Under the pieces are notes generated by a model. It did no database searches, was not told the origin of the DNA, and saw only the letters and a list, made by a program, of their open reading frames with translations. Position numbers and translations under genes: made by a program. Positions 55,580 to 64,000 of a stretch of 64,000 nucleotides of DNA are shown piece after piece; position 1 is the first letter of the stretch, and each line of letters opens with the position of its first letter. The stretch spans positions 2,542,001-2,606,000 of the forward strand of contig NZ_UHIL01000001.1 of assembly GCF_900460535.1 (NCBI RefSeq). The letters run 5' to 3'. The stretch comes from Vibrio parahaemolyticus (lineage in GTDB: Bacteria > Pseudomonadota > Gammaproteobacteria > Enterobacterales > Vibrionaceae).

Positions 55580-55611
55580 AAACAAAACCAGAGCAATGCT
55601 CTGGTTTTGTA
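55580..55611 (-). terminator. intrinsic terminator after the cytochrome c gene
   Basis: The 13-base stem ACAAAACCAGAGC / GCTCTGGTTTTGT has a 3-base loop, with A/T-rich flanks on the minus side. It lies about 40 bases after the cytochrome c stop. Confidence 0.9.
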
Positions 55612-55646
55612 GAAATAAGATAACGACGTGTTAATGCACTTTTTAC

Positions 55647-55958
55647 TTACTTCAAACTTGAGTAGTAAGCGGCAAGGTTTGCAATATCGTCATCAGAAAG
55701 CAGCGACGCTTGAGCCTGCATTACCGCAGCAAGACCACCGTTACGTTCTTTGTTTTTGTAAGCTTTGATTGAGCTCACGATGTACTGCTCGTTTTGCCCT
55801 TTCAAATTTGGGTAGCCTGGAATCGTTGCGTTACCGTCTGCGCCATGACATGCCGCACATACTGCAGCTTTAGCTTGTCCCGCAGCGGCATCACCCGCCA
55901 GAGCTTGGCCACTCAACATGGTTAGTGCAGCCACTGCACCGATCATTACTCTCTTCAT
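55647..55958 (-). CDS. small periplasmic c-type cytochrome
   Basis: This 103-residue precursor has a signal peptide ([21 protein letters not shown]) and one haem motif CAACH. The probable axial Met is in [10 protein letters not shown]. The fold is a class I cytochrome of the c4/c553 type. The start at 55958 is set by AGGTGAAGC upstream; the frame is open 25 more codons, but that adds no sensible signal. It is 57 bases after tilS. Its electron partner is unknown. Confidence 0.9.
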   Translation of the reverse strand: MKRVMIGAVAALTMLSGQALAGDAAAGQAKAAVCAACHGADGNATIPGYPNLKGQNEQYIVSSIKAYKNKERNGGLAAVMQAQASLLSDDDIANLAAYYSSLK

Positions 55959-56014
55959 TGCTTCACCTAATCGTTTTTTATTTGAGATAGTTATGGTCGA
56001 TATTGTGACATGAA

Positions 56015-57331
56015 TTACAAAGGCTTGCGCCAAATGAGTTCACAGTCTTGGCCACTAAATGTTTGATCCACAAACAAGTCTGCGACTGCAACAACTTGGT
56101 CTTTGTACATCAAAATCGGGATCTGACGACGTAACCAGCTTGGCACATTGTATTCTTGGAATAACTTTTTCAGTTTACGACTGCGACTACGTGTTGTGGG
56201 GTGTGCCGACAAACCTTCGGGATTGAAAGTAACCCTCAATAACTCGGGGTGTGATGGCAGCGAAATATTTGGCTGATGAGAACCCGAACTAAGCGTTAAC
56301 GTCCCCAGACTCTCTGGTAAAATCAGTGGCTCATCGATTTGGATATGGCCTTGCCAACTCGTCACATCGGCATGAGGCGTAACCCAGTACAATTTGTTTT
56401 GGAAGCGTCGGATCTCTCCTTGTTTGAGTTTAAGCTTTGGATTGGCATCTTGTTGCGCCAATGCCACTTCTTGCCAAATCAAGCGCAATTGAGTTTGACT
56501 CGGCATATTGGCATTCAATTTACTCAACCACATACGAATCAAACGCGCTTGAGCTAATTCACTATGGATAGCTAACTCATCAATACTTAAGCTCAAATCC
56601 GCCTGTAGAGCACGCGCAAACACCGAACCTAGGAGCTCATCCAATAACGCTTCTTGCTGAGCACATAAGCTTGCGCTTCGTTGCACCGCTTGATGAATAC
56701 TCGGCCAACGCTCAGACAACTCAGGGACGATACGATGACGTAAAAAATTTCGATCGTAGCGCGTGTCTTGGTTACTTTCGTCTTCTACCCATTCCAAACC
56801 AATGTTCTTCGCCGTCGCTTCTATCTGCTCGCGCTTGATGTTAAGTAGCGGACGAACTAATGTGCCACCAGCAAACGGCATAGTTTCTGCCATCGAAGAT
56901 AAACCCTTAGGTCCACTTCCACGTTTCAACGCGAGTAAAAAGGTTTCGACTTGGTCGTCGGCATGCTGACCTGTTAGCAATAAGTCGCCACGATTGATAT
57001 GACGAGCCAGAGCTTCATAGCGCGCTTCACGTGCCAGCGATTCAATGCTCTCACCACTATTGGTATCTAGGTTCACACGCTCTACCGAGCACGAAATACC
57101 TGCTTGTTTCGCCCATACTTGACACTTATCGGCCCAAATGTCCGCATTTTCACTCAAACCATGATGAACATAAACCGCGTGGCAAGAGAGGGAGTTTTCT
57201 TCTCGATAACGGCGAAGTAACTCAAGTAACAAGCGCGAGTCCACACCACCACTAAACGCGACAACGACCTTCGTTTGAGGTTGATAATAGGTGTTCAATA
57301 CATGAGAAAACTGCTGGTAAAGCGATTCCAT
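56015..57331 (-). CDS. tilS: tRNA(Ile)-lysidine synthetase TilS
   Basis: TilS converts the wobble cytidine of the AUA-reading tRNA-Ile to lysidine. The PP-loop motif [15 protein letters not shown] is at the N terminus, with [21 protein letters not shown] and the ArgRS-like [15 protein letters not shown] block. C-terminal tRNA-binding domains follow. Length 438 is normal (E. coli 432). It lies after accA, separated by a terminator, as in E. coli. Confidence 0.97.
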   Translation of the reverse strand: MESLYQQFSHVLNTYYQPQTKVVVAFSGGVDSRLLLELLRRYREENSLSCHAVYVHHGLSENADIWADKCQVWAKQAGISCSVERVNLDTNSGESIESLAREARYEALARHINRGDLLLTGQHADDQVETFLLALKRGSGPKGLSSMAETMPFAGGTLVRPLLNIKREQIEATAKNIGLEWVEDESNQDTRYDRNFLRHRIVPELSERWPSIHQAVQRSASLCAQQEALLDELLGSVFARALQADLSLSIDELAIHSELAQARLIRMWLSKLNANMPSQTQLRLIWQEVALAQQDANPKLKLKQGEIRRFQNKLYWVTPHADVTSWQGHIQIDEPLILPESLGTLTLSSGSHQPNISLPSHPELLRVTFNPEGLSAHPTTRSRSRKLKKLFQEYNVPSWLRRQIPILMYKDQVVAVADLFVDQTFSGQDCELIWRKPL

Positions 57332-57350
57332 AAGCGATCCGATAGGTACA

Positions 57351-57381
57351 AAAAAGGGTTAGACATATGTCCAACCCTTTC
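57351..57381 (-). terminator. intrinsic terminator after accA
   Basis: The stem AAAGGGTT-GACATATGTC-AACCCTTT (one mismatch) has a U-run on the minus strand. It lies between accA and tilS, so tilS may need its own promoter or read-through. Confidence 0.9.
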
Positions 57382-57407
57382 TATTTTATCCGTTATCTCG
57401 CGAGATA

Positions 57408-58367
57408 TCAGCAGTAACCGTAGTTCATTAGACGTTGGTAACGGCGTTCACGTAGCGATTCTTCATCTAGCTGCTCAAGCTCTTCTAGCTGACGAAGTAG
57501 CGTCGCTTTCATGTTTTCAGCCATTTTAACGTGATCGCGGTGCGCGCCACCTAGTGGCTCTTCGATGATCTCATCAATTAGCTCAAGTTCTTTAAGGCGA
57601 GGAGCAGTTAGACCCATTGCTTCTGCTGCTTGAGGCGCTTTGTCAGAATCACGCCATAGGATTGAAGCACAACCTTCTGGAGAAATTACTGAGTACGTAG
57701 AGTACTGAAGCATGTTCACGTAGTCGCCTACACCAATAGCTAGTGCACCGCCTGAACCACCTTCACCTACAACGTTACAGATTACTGGAACTTTAAGGCC
57801 AGACATCACTTTTAGGTTTTTCGCGATAGCTTCAGATTGACCACGCTCTTCTGCACCAACACCTGGGTATGCCCCAGCTGTGTCGATGAATGTGATGATT
57901 GGCATGTTGAAACGCTCGGCCATTTCCATCAAACGTAGTGCTTTGCGGTAACCTTCTGGCTTTGGCATGCCAAAGTTACGTCGTACTTTTTCTTTTGTCT
58001 CACGGCCTTTTTGGTGACCAATGATCATCACAGGACGACCTTCAAGACGTGCAATACCACCGACAATCGCTTTGTCGTCTGCGAATGCGCGGTCACCCGC
58101 GAGTTCGTCAAACTCTTCAAATACGTGTTGAACGTAATCAAGCGTGTACGGACGTAGTGGGTGACGAGCCAGTTGAGCTGTTTCCCATGCACCTAGGTCG
58201 CTGAAGATCTTCTTCTTAAGTTCTAGGCTCTTCTTCTCAAGCTGTTCGATTTCTTTATCCAGGTCAATTGCAGAATCACCACCATGACGTGATACGTCAC
58301 GTAGTGCTTCGATTTTCGCTTCTAGTTCTGCAATTGGCTTTTCAAATTCAAGAAAGTTTAGGCTCAT
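57408..58367 (-). CDS. accA: acetyl-CoA carboxylase carboxyltransferase alpha subunit AccA
   Basis: AccA and AccD transfer carboxyl from biotin to acetyl-CoA to form malonyl-CoA. The start is conserved ([19 protein letters not shown]). The oxyanion and crotonase-fold blocks are [19 protein letters not shown] and [16 protein letters not shown]. Length 319 equals E. coli. It is directly downstream of dnaE on the same strand (47-base gap), as in E. coli. Confidence 0.98.
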   Translation of the reverse strand: MSLNFLEFEKPIAELEAKIEALRDVSRHGGDSAIDLDKEIEQLEKKSLELKKKIFSDLGAWETAQLARHPLRPYTLDYVQHVFEEFDELAGDRAFADDKAIVGGIARLEGRPVMIIGHQKGRETKEKVRRNFGMPKPEGYRKALRLMEMAERFNMPIITFIDTAGAYPGVGAEERGQSEAIAKNLKVMSGLKVPVICNVVGEGGSGGALAIGVGDYVNMLQYSTYSVISPEGCASILWRDSDKAPQAAEAMGLTAPRLKELELIDEIIEEPLGGAHRDHVKMAENMKATLLRQLEELEQLDEESLRERRYQRLMNYGYC

Positions 58368-58414
58368 CTATGAATCCTTGTTGACTCAGCGTCTGACATA
58401 TTGCGCTGAATTTT

Positions 58415-61400
58415 TTAGTTAAATTCGAGTTCTACCTGGCTTTTGCCAAGCAACTGTTTTAAATCGTCTATTAATGTATCACTTGGCGTTACTCGCCATT
58501 CGGTGCCCAATGTTAACCGCGCTCTGGCGTCGGCACGCTGGTAGTATACATTGACGGGTACGGTTCCGGCTTTGTGCGGTTCTAAAATACGACTAAACTG
58601 CTCAAAGAATTGATCATTGATCTGGTTCGCATCAATTGATACCGACAGACCACGTGCGTATTTTTCGCGCGCGCTGCCGAGATCCATAACTTCACGCGCC
58701 GACATTTTAAGGCCACCGTTGAAGTCATCAAAGCTGACCTGTCCCGAAACCACCAAAATTCTGTCTTTTTCGAGAAGTTCAGCATACCGATCAAGTGCAT
58801 CGGAGAACAGCATTACTTCCATTCGACCACTTCGGTCGTCCAACGTCATGATACCAATGCGAGTACCTCGCTTGGTTGTCATCACTCGCGCAGCAATAAC
58901 TAAACCTGCTACCGTTACCGATTGATCGCGACGTGTTGGGGTCGCGTCCTTTAGTCGACAACTGGTGTATTTGTTTAGTTCCTTTAAATACGCGTTAATG
59001 GGGTGCCCGGTCAAATATAAACCGAGAGTTTCGCGCTCCCCTTCTAGCCAAACCTTTTCTGGCCATGGTGGCACTTGCGTGTATTTATTCTCAACTTCTT
59101 CTGGTGCATCGGTCAACACACCAAACATATCGCCTTGGCCAAAGGCCTCTGCTTGGTGATGTTGGCTGGCCGCTTTAACGGCATCGTTCAGTGAAGCCAT
59201 CATCGCCGCTCGATGAGGGCCAAGTCGGTCAAGTGCACCTGCATAAATCAGCTTTTCGATGACGCGCTTGTTAACACGTTTGAGATCGATACGAGCACAG
59301 AAATCAAATAGATCTTTAAAGTGACCACCTTTGTTTCGCGCTTCTAGTATCGCATCGATAGGGCCTTCACCCACACCTTTGATTGCGCCGATACCGTATA
59401 CAATCGCACCGTTTTCATCAACGTTGAAACGGTATAAACCGGAGTTGATGTCTGGCGGCAACACGGTGAGTTTCATGCGGAAACATTCGTCCACCAGACC
59501 AACTACTTTTTCGGTGTTATCCATATCGGCAGTCATTACCGCCGCCATGAATTCAGCTGGATAGTGCGTTTTAAGCCACAACGTTTGGTAAGACACCAGT
59601 GCGTAAGCCGCTGAGTGCGATTTGTTAAAACCGTAACCTGCGAACTTTTCTACCAAGTCGAAGATTTTCATCGCCAACTCGCCATCAACACCGTTCTTCA
59701 CTGCCCCTTCTTCGAAGGTTGCACGCTGCTTGGCCATTTCTTCCGGCTTTTTCTTACCCATCGCACGACGCAGCATGTCCGCACCACCAAGGGTGTAGCC
59801 AGACAAAACCTGCGCAATCTGCATTACCTGTTCTTGATACAGAATGATGCCGTACGTCGGATCGAGGATTTCTTTTAGTGACTCGTGTTGCCACTTTTCA
59901 TCGGGGTAAGAGATCGCTTCTCGGCCATGTTTACGGTCGATAAAGTTATCTACCATGCCCGATTGCAACGGACCCGGACGGAACAAGGCCACCAATGCGA
60001 TGATGTCTTCAAAACAGTCAGGCTGAAGTCGTTTGATCAGCTCTTTCATACCACGCGATTCAAGCTGGAATACCGCAGTGGTCTCTGAGTTTTGGAGTAA
60101 GCGAAACGAAGCCGGATCTTCCAAAGGTATCGACTCGATACGAACAGGAGGTTTACCTTCCTTCTCCAAGCGCGGGTTAATCAACCCTAATGCCCAGTCG
60201 ATAATGGTTAGAGTACGTAGGCCCAAGAAGTCAAACTTAACCAGACCAGCAGTTTCTACGTCGTTCTTATCAAACTGAGTTACGGGGAAATGCCCTTCCG
60301 CATCCGCATAAATTGGCGCAAAGTCTGTAATCGTGGTTGGTGAAATTACAACACCACCCGCGTGCTTACCGGCGTTACGTGTACAACCTTCTAATAGGCG
60401 ACACATATCGATGAGTTCTTTAACTTCCTCATCGGCCTCATAAAGCTCAGGCAGAGCAGGCTCGGCTTTAAACGCTTTTTCTAGCGTCATACCTGGATCT
60501 GGCGGAACCAGTTTCGAAATACGGTCAACGAAACCAAATGGGTGACCAAGAACACGACCAACGTCACGGATTACCGCTTTCGCCGCCATCGTACCGAATG
60601 TGATGATCTGAGATACGGCATCGCGACCGTACATTTCGGCAACGTGATCAATCACTTGGTCACGCTTATCCATACAAAAGTCGACGTCGAAATCGGGCAT
60701 GGATACACGTTCTGGGTTCAAGAAACGTTCGAAGAGCAAGTCATATTCAAGCGGATCAAGATCGGTGATTTTCAGCGCGTAGGCCACCAAAGAACCGGCA
60801 CCCGAACCACGACCAGGACCGACTGGAATCGCGTTGTCTTTCGACCACTGGATGAACTCCATTACGATCAAGAAGTAGCCTGGGAACCCCATTTGGTTGA
60901 TTACGTCGAGTTCGATTTGTAAACGCTCGTCGTATTCTGGACGGCGCTTTTTGCGTTCTTCTTCATTAGGGAATAGGAACTCTAGACGCTCTTCCAAACC
61001 TTCTCGCGACTTCATGACCAAGAATTCAGTTTCTTCCATCCCTTCTGTTGGGAAGGCTGGCAAGAAGTATTCACCCAAACGAACGGTCACGTTACAACGC
61101 TTGGCGATCTCGACACTGTTTTCTAGCGCTTCTGGAATATCAGCAAACAGCTCACACATTTCCTCTTCAGTGCGAAGGTACTGCTGCGGGCTGTAATTTT
61201 TTGGTCGGCGTGGGTCTTCTAGTGTGTAACCATCATGAATCGCAACACGAATCTCGTGCGCATCGAAAAGGTGTGCACTTAGGAAAACCACTTCGTTTGT
61301 CGCGACCACGGGCAAGTCATGTTGCTCAGCGAGATCGATGGCAAAGTGCAAGTACGTCTCTTCATCAGGACGGCCTGTACGAATCAATTCTAGATAGAAA

Positions 61401-61894
61401 CGGTCCGGGAAATGCTGTTTGTAAAACTCTACACAGCTTTCAACCAGTTTACGGTTACCTTTAAGCAGCGCTTTGCCGATATCGCCATTTTTAGCGCCAG
61501 AGAGAACGATTAAGCCTTCTGACATCTCGGCCAGCCACGCCCTATCAATCACAGGTTGGTGCTGAACGTGGCCACGTAAATACGCTTTGGAAATCAGTAA
61601 CGTGAGGTTCTTGTAACCTGCATTGTCGGCAGCAAGTACTGTCAGCTGGGTCAGTTCTTCACCAAATTCATCAGATTGCATTTTGAAATCTGCACCGATG
61701 ATCGGTTTAACGCCGGAGCCATGCGCTGTGCCATAAAACTTCACCAAACCACATAAGTTGGTGAAGTCAGTCAAAGCCATGGCAGGCATACCAAGCTCGG
61801 CGACTTTCTTGACTATCGGTGGAACTTTATTGATACCATCCACCATCGAGAAATCACTGTGAATACGAAGGTGGACGAACTTGGGATCTGACAT
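58415..61894 (-). CDS. dnaE: DNA polymerase III alpha subunit DnaE
   Basis: DnaE is the catalytic subunit of the replicative polymerase. Domains in order are: the PHP domain ([16 protein letters not shown]), palm with [17 protein letters not shown] near residue 400 (catalytic Asp residues), thumb and fingers, a helix-hairpin-helix region, and an OB-fold near residue 990. The clamp-binding motif is QGDMFGV (QADMF in E. coli). Length 1159 equals E. coli (1160). It lies between rnhB and accA, as in E. coli. Confidence 0.98.
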   Translation of the reverse strand: MSDPKFVHLRIHSDFSMVDGINKVPPIVKKVAELGMPAMALTDFTNLCGLVKFYGTAHGSGVKPIIGADFKMQSDEFGEELTQLTVLAADNAGYKNLTLLISKAYLRGHVQHQPVIDRAWLAEMSEGLIVLSGAKNGDIGKALLKGNRKLVESCVEFYKQHFPDRFYLELIRTGRPDEETYLHFAIDLAEQHDLPVVATNEVVFLSAHLFDAHEIRVAIHDGYTLEDPRRPKNYSPQQYLRTEEEMCELFADIPEALENSVEIAKRCNVTVRLGEYFLPAFPTEGMEETEFLVMKSREGLEERLEFLFPNEEERKKRRPEYDERLQIELDVINQMGFPGYFLIVMEFIQWSKDNAIPVGPGRGSGAGSLVAYALKITDLDPLEYDLLFERFLNPERVSMPDFDVDFCMDKRDQVIDHVAEMYGRDAVSQIITFGTMAAKAVIRDVGRVLGHPFGFVDRISKLVPPDPGMTLEKAFKAEPALPELYEADEEVKELIDMCRLLEGCTRNAGKHAGGVVISPTTITDFAPIYADAEGHFPVTQFDKNDVETAGLVKFDFLGLRTLTIIDWALGLINPRLEKEGKPPVRIESIPLEDPASFRLLQNSETTAVFQLESRGMKELIKRLQPDCFEDIIALVALFRPGPLQSGMVDNFIDRKHGREAISYPDEKWQHESLKEILDPTYGIILYQEQVMQIAQVLSGYTLGGADMLRRAMGKKKPEEMAKQRATFEEGAVKNGVDGELAMKIFDLVEKFAGYGFNKSHSAAYALVSYQTLWLKTHYPAEFMAAVMTADMDNTEKVVGLVDECFRMKLTVLPPDINSGLYRFNVDENGAIVYGIGAIKGVGEGPIDAILEARNKGGHFKDLFDFCARIDLKRVNKRVIEKLIYAGALDRLGPHRAAMMASLNDAVKAASQHHQAEAFGQGDMFGVLTDAPEEVENKYTQVPPWPEKVWLEGERETLGLYLTGHPINAYLKELNKYTSCRLKDATPTRRDQSVTVAGLVIAARVMTTKRGTRIGIMTLDDRSGRMEVMLFSDALDRYAELLEKDRILVVSGQVSFDDFNGGLKMSAREVMDLGSAREKYARGLSVSIDANQINDQFFEQFSRILEPHKAGTVPVNVYYQRADARARLTLGTEWRVTPSDTLIDDLKQLLGKSQVELEFN

Positions 61895-61976
61895 TAACAG
61901 GTACCGTGTAACTCTATTTTGTTTGGGATTCTAACCTAAAGGGGGCTGGGTTTATAACACCAATCCACCCAATTTA

Positions 61977-62612
61977 TTAATCTAAGCCTAAAGCTTTCTT
62001 TACTGGTTTGAAGCTCTTACGGTGCTCGCTTATCACACCATGTTGCTCAATTGCTTCAAAGTGCGCTTTGGTTGGATAACCTTTGTGCTTCGCAAAGCCG
62101 AATTGCGGATATTGTTTATCCAGCTCTTCCATCTCTTGGTCGCGCACAACTTTAGCAATGATGGAAGCGGCACTGATTTCAGCCACTCTTAAATCGCCTT
62201 TCACCACAGCTTGAGAATCCATCGGTAGCTCAGGGCAACGATTACCATCGATCAGCACTAAATCTGGCTGTACCTTCAGTCCAGCAATCGCACGTTGCAT
62301 AGCAACCATGGTAGCTTGCAGAATATTCAGTTCATCAATCTCTTCGGGAGAGCAACGGCCTACCGCCCACGCTAGCGCTTTTTCTTTGATTTCAGGAAGC
62401 AGTGCCAGACGCTTTTTCTCGCTCAGCTTCTTAGAGTCATTCAAGCCTTCGATTGGGTTATTGGGATCGAGGATAACTGCAGCGGTGACGACATCTCCAA
62501 CCAAAGGGCCGCGTCCAACTTCATCGACTCCGGCGATCACTTGGTAACCTTGAGGGTATTCAAACGGAAGGAGCTCTACTTTTGCTTTTGTCGTTTTTGC
62601 TTTCGCGACCAT
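61977..62612 (-). CDS. rnhB: ribonuclease HII RnhB
   Basis: RnhB removes ribonucleotides embedded in DNA and RNA primers. The active site is in [24 protein letters not shown] (Asp, Glu), with Asp in [10 protein letters not shown] and the fourth acid in [12 protein letters not shown]. Length 211 is near E. coli (198). An N-terminal Lys/Thr tail is extra, though a shorter start within it is possible. It starts 9 bases after lpxB. Confidence 0.97.
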   Translation of the reverse strand: MVAKAKTTKAKVELLPFEYPQGYQVIAGVDEVGRGPLVGDVVTAAVILDPNNPIEGLNDSKKLSEKKRLALLPEIKEKALAWAVGRCSPEEIDELNILQATMVAMQRAIAGLKVQPDLVLIDGNRCPELPMDSQAVVKGDLRVAEISAASIIAKVVRDQEMEELDKQYPQFGFAKHKGYPTKAHFEAIEQHGVISEHRKSFKPVKKALGLD

Positions 62613-62621
62613 GGTACTTCT

Positions 62622-63761
62622 CTATTTTTCAATCAATTTCAATACTGCATTCGCAGCTTGTTGATCCGCGTCTTTACGAATCCAATGATGCATTTCGGTG
62701 AACTTATCAAGCATTGGCTTATTATCACTCTCTAGCAAACGAGAAACTTCATTGAACAAGTTGTCTGGTGTGCAATCGTCTTGAAGATACTCTTTAACCA
62801 GTTCGTCATCTGCGAGAATATTGGGTAGTGACACGTACTTAGTTTTCAATAGGCGCTTGGCCAGAAAGGCGGTAAAGGCATTGACGCGATAGCCAACAAC
62901 CATAGGACGTTTAAGCAACATGCACTCTAACGCTACCGTTCCAGATGCTAGCATTACCGCATCAGAGGCTGTAATAACATTGCGAGCCGTATCATCCACC
63001 AATTTGAAATCAAGCTCGGGCGCATGCTCTTTCCACGCTTGCTCAAATTGCTCTCGACGTTTTTGATTAACTAGCGCAACTACAAAGCCCAAACCTGGGT
63101 ATTTTTGGTGCAGAAGCTTGCACGTCTCAATGAATGGTTGAGAGAGCATCTTGAGCTCACTACCACGGCTACCCGGTAAAACTGCTAACCATTTTTTGTC
63201 TTGTTCAAGTCCTAGCAGATCTCGCGCAGGCGCTTGCTCAGATTGCAAAGGAATAGCATCCGCTAAGGTGTGGCCGATAAACTCACAAGGCACGTTAAAT
63301 TTATCGTAAAACGCCTTTTCAAACGGTAGAAAAGCCAGTACCAGGTTGGTCGCAGCCTCAATTTTGAAGATACGCTTTTGACGCCACGCCCATACTGAAG
63401 GGCTCACGTAGTGCACGGTTTTAATGCCTGCTTGCTTTAAATCTAACTCTAGACGCAAGTTAAAATCTGGCGCATCAATACCGACAAAAACATCTGGCGG
63501 GTTCTGAGTGAAGTACTTAACAAGCTCAGCTTTTACTTTTAACAAACGAGGTAATCGTCCAAGCACTTCAACTAAACCCATTACAGCTAACTCTTCCATA
63601 TCAAAAAGAGATTCACAGCCTTGCGCGATCATCTTTGGCCCACCGATGCCAACGAACTCTGCATTCGGGTATCGTTCTTTCACTGCCTTGATAAAGCCTT
63701 CCCCTAGCGTATCACCAGATAACTCGCCAGCAATGATGCCAATACGTAATGGTTTTTCCAT
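62622..63761 (-). CDS. lpxB: lipid A disaccharide synthase LpxB
   Basis: LpxB joins UDP-2,3-diacylglucosamine and lipid X into the lipid A disaccharide. It is a GT-B glycosyltransferase of family GT19. Conserved segments are [30 protein letters not shown], the [13 protein letters not shown] block, and [12 protein letters not shown]. Length 379 is normal (E. coli 382). The gap to lpxA upstream holds two tandem hairpins. Confidence 0.98.
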   Translation of the reverse strand: MEKPLRIGIIAGELSGDTLGEGFIKAVKERYPNAEFVGIGGPKMIAQGCESLFDMEELAVMGLVEVLGRLPRLLKVKAELVKYFTQNPPDVFVGIDAPDFNLRLELDLKQAGIKTVHYVSPSVWAWRQKRIFKIEAATNLVLAFLPFEKAFYDKFNVPCEFIGHTLADAIPLQSEQAPARDLLGLEQDKKWLAVLPGSRGSELKMLSQPFIETCKLLHQKYPGLGFVVALVNQKRREQFEQAWKEHAPELDFKLVDDTARNVITASDAVMLASGTVALECMLLKRPMVVGYRVNAFTAFLAKRLLKTKYVSLPNILADDELVKEYLQDDCTPDNLFNEVSRLLESDNKPMLDKFTEMHHWIRKDADQQAANAVLKLIEK

Positions 63762-63782
63762 ATCGATTCCGCCCTATGTACT

Positions 63783-63808
63783 ATGGATAAGGGATTCCTT
63801 ATCCATAA
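63783..63808 (-). other. second hairpin in the lpxA-lpxB gap
   Basis: The perfect stem TATGGATAAGG / CCTTATCCATA has a 4-base loop and lies 22 bases upstream of the lpxB ATG. No U-run follows. It could be an RNA stability, processing or attenuation element in front of lpxB. Confidence 0.6.
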
Positions 63809-63812
63809 AACA

Positions 63813-63850
63813 CAAAAAGACCGCAGCCCTAATTGGGCGCGATCTTTTCC
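63813..63850 (-). terminator. terminator-like hairpin after lpxA
   Basis: The stem AAAGATCGCGCCC / GGGCTGCGGTCTTT (one bulge, one G-U) has a 5-base loop and a U-run on the minus strand. It lies 22 bases after the lpxA stop and before the second hairpin. It may only partly stop transcription into lpxB. Confidence 0.8.
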
Positions 63851-63871
63851 ACTTATTGATTCATTCACGAA

Positions 63872-64000
63872 TTAACGAATGATACCACGTTCCGTTGTTT
63901 CTAGAATGTCAGAAAAACGCTTCACTGCTGGCCATTCTTGTGCCATTTCTGCAAGAATCGGTTTCACTTCTTCTAGCGTTTTACCAGAGCGGTAAATTTC
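63872..64000 (-). CDS. lpxA: C-terminal end of UDP-N-acetylglucosamine acyltransferase LpxA, partial
   Basis: The 42 codons to the TAA at 63874-63872 continue beyond the window edge. They translate as [20 protein letters not shown], then a segment ending [16 protein letters not shown]. This matches the C-terminal helical end of LpxA (the E. coli protein ends in a similar R-S-G, E-V-K, and R-G-L/I-I-R pattern). LpxA starts lipid A synthesis. The order lpxA-lpxB-rnhB-dnaE-accA is that of E. coli. Confidence 0.92.
   Translation of the reverse strand, partial: EIYRSGKTLEEVKPILAEMAQEWPAVKRFSDILETTERGIIR

Noticed and set aside
60542..60922. Open frame of 126 codons antisense to dnaE
   Set aside because: It is a shadow of the highly conserved dnaE coding strand, with no start signal or recognisable protein.

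Overview
The window is an ordinary-looking stretch of the larger chromosome of a Vibrio, most likely of the Harveyi clade (parahaemolyticus, alginolyticus, campbellii and relatives). This rests on the polar-flagellum gene order flaF-flaB-flaA-flaG-fliD-flaI-fliS-flrA-flrB-flrC-fliEFGHIJ-fliK-fliLMN, the flagellin lengths (376 to 378 residues), and housekeeping blocks that keep Enterobacteria-like order. The species cannot be fixed from the sequence alone.

Positions 1-21716 hold part of the polar flagellum cluster, all on the minus strand. Reading with transcription, three flagellin genes (flaF, flaB, flaA) each have their own sigma-28-type promoter. They are followed by flaG, the cap gene fliD, two chaperone-like genes (flaI, fliS), the master sigma-54 activator flrA, the two-component pair flrBC, the basal-body, switch and export-ATPase operon fliEFGHIJ, and fliK-fliL-fliM-fliN. 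The window ends at the first codons of a probable fliO. GG-N10-GC sigma-54 promoters are visible before flrB, fliE and probably fliK. This fits the known Vibrio hierarchy: FlrA, then FlrBC, then the hook-basal body, then FliA-dependent flagellins.

Positions 21821-24753 hold a DyP peroxidase with a YfeZ-like membrane protein, and small conserved genes of poorly known function: a DUF2956-like protein, a DUF4156-like lipoprotein and a small winged-helix regulator. Positions 24754-36774 hold yffB-dapE, an M15 peptidase and a DUF2897-like gene, then dapA-bamC facing divergent gcvR-bcp, then perM and a tusA-like gene facing bepA-arsC-wrbA-like, DUF2069 and DUF2066 genes.

Positions 37127-41226 are nucleotide metabolism: uraA and upp convergent, upp divergent from purM-purN, with PurR-type operators in both control regions. 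Next come gmhA and yafJ facing fadE (with a FadR-like site), and a SulP anion transporter.

Positions 47586-55463 hold dnaQ with a TIGR03503-type gene, rnhA, a methyltransferase, gloB, mltD, a YIP1-family gene, a YafD-like phosphodiesterase and glnB. Positions 55647-64000 hold a small cytochrome c, then tilS, accA, dnaE, rnhB, lpxB and the 3' end of lpxA, all on the minus strand. This is the conserved lipid A, replication and fatty acid block.

I saw no tRNA, rRNA, insertion sequence, CRISPR array, prophage or integron. The most interesting signals are in non-coding DNA (sigma-54 promoters fused to inverted repeats, an orphan operator-like palindrome, tandem hairpins between lpxA and lpxB) and in the unusual repeat-bearing insert of FliD.
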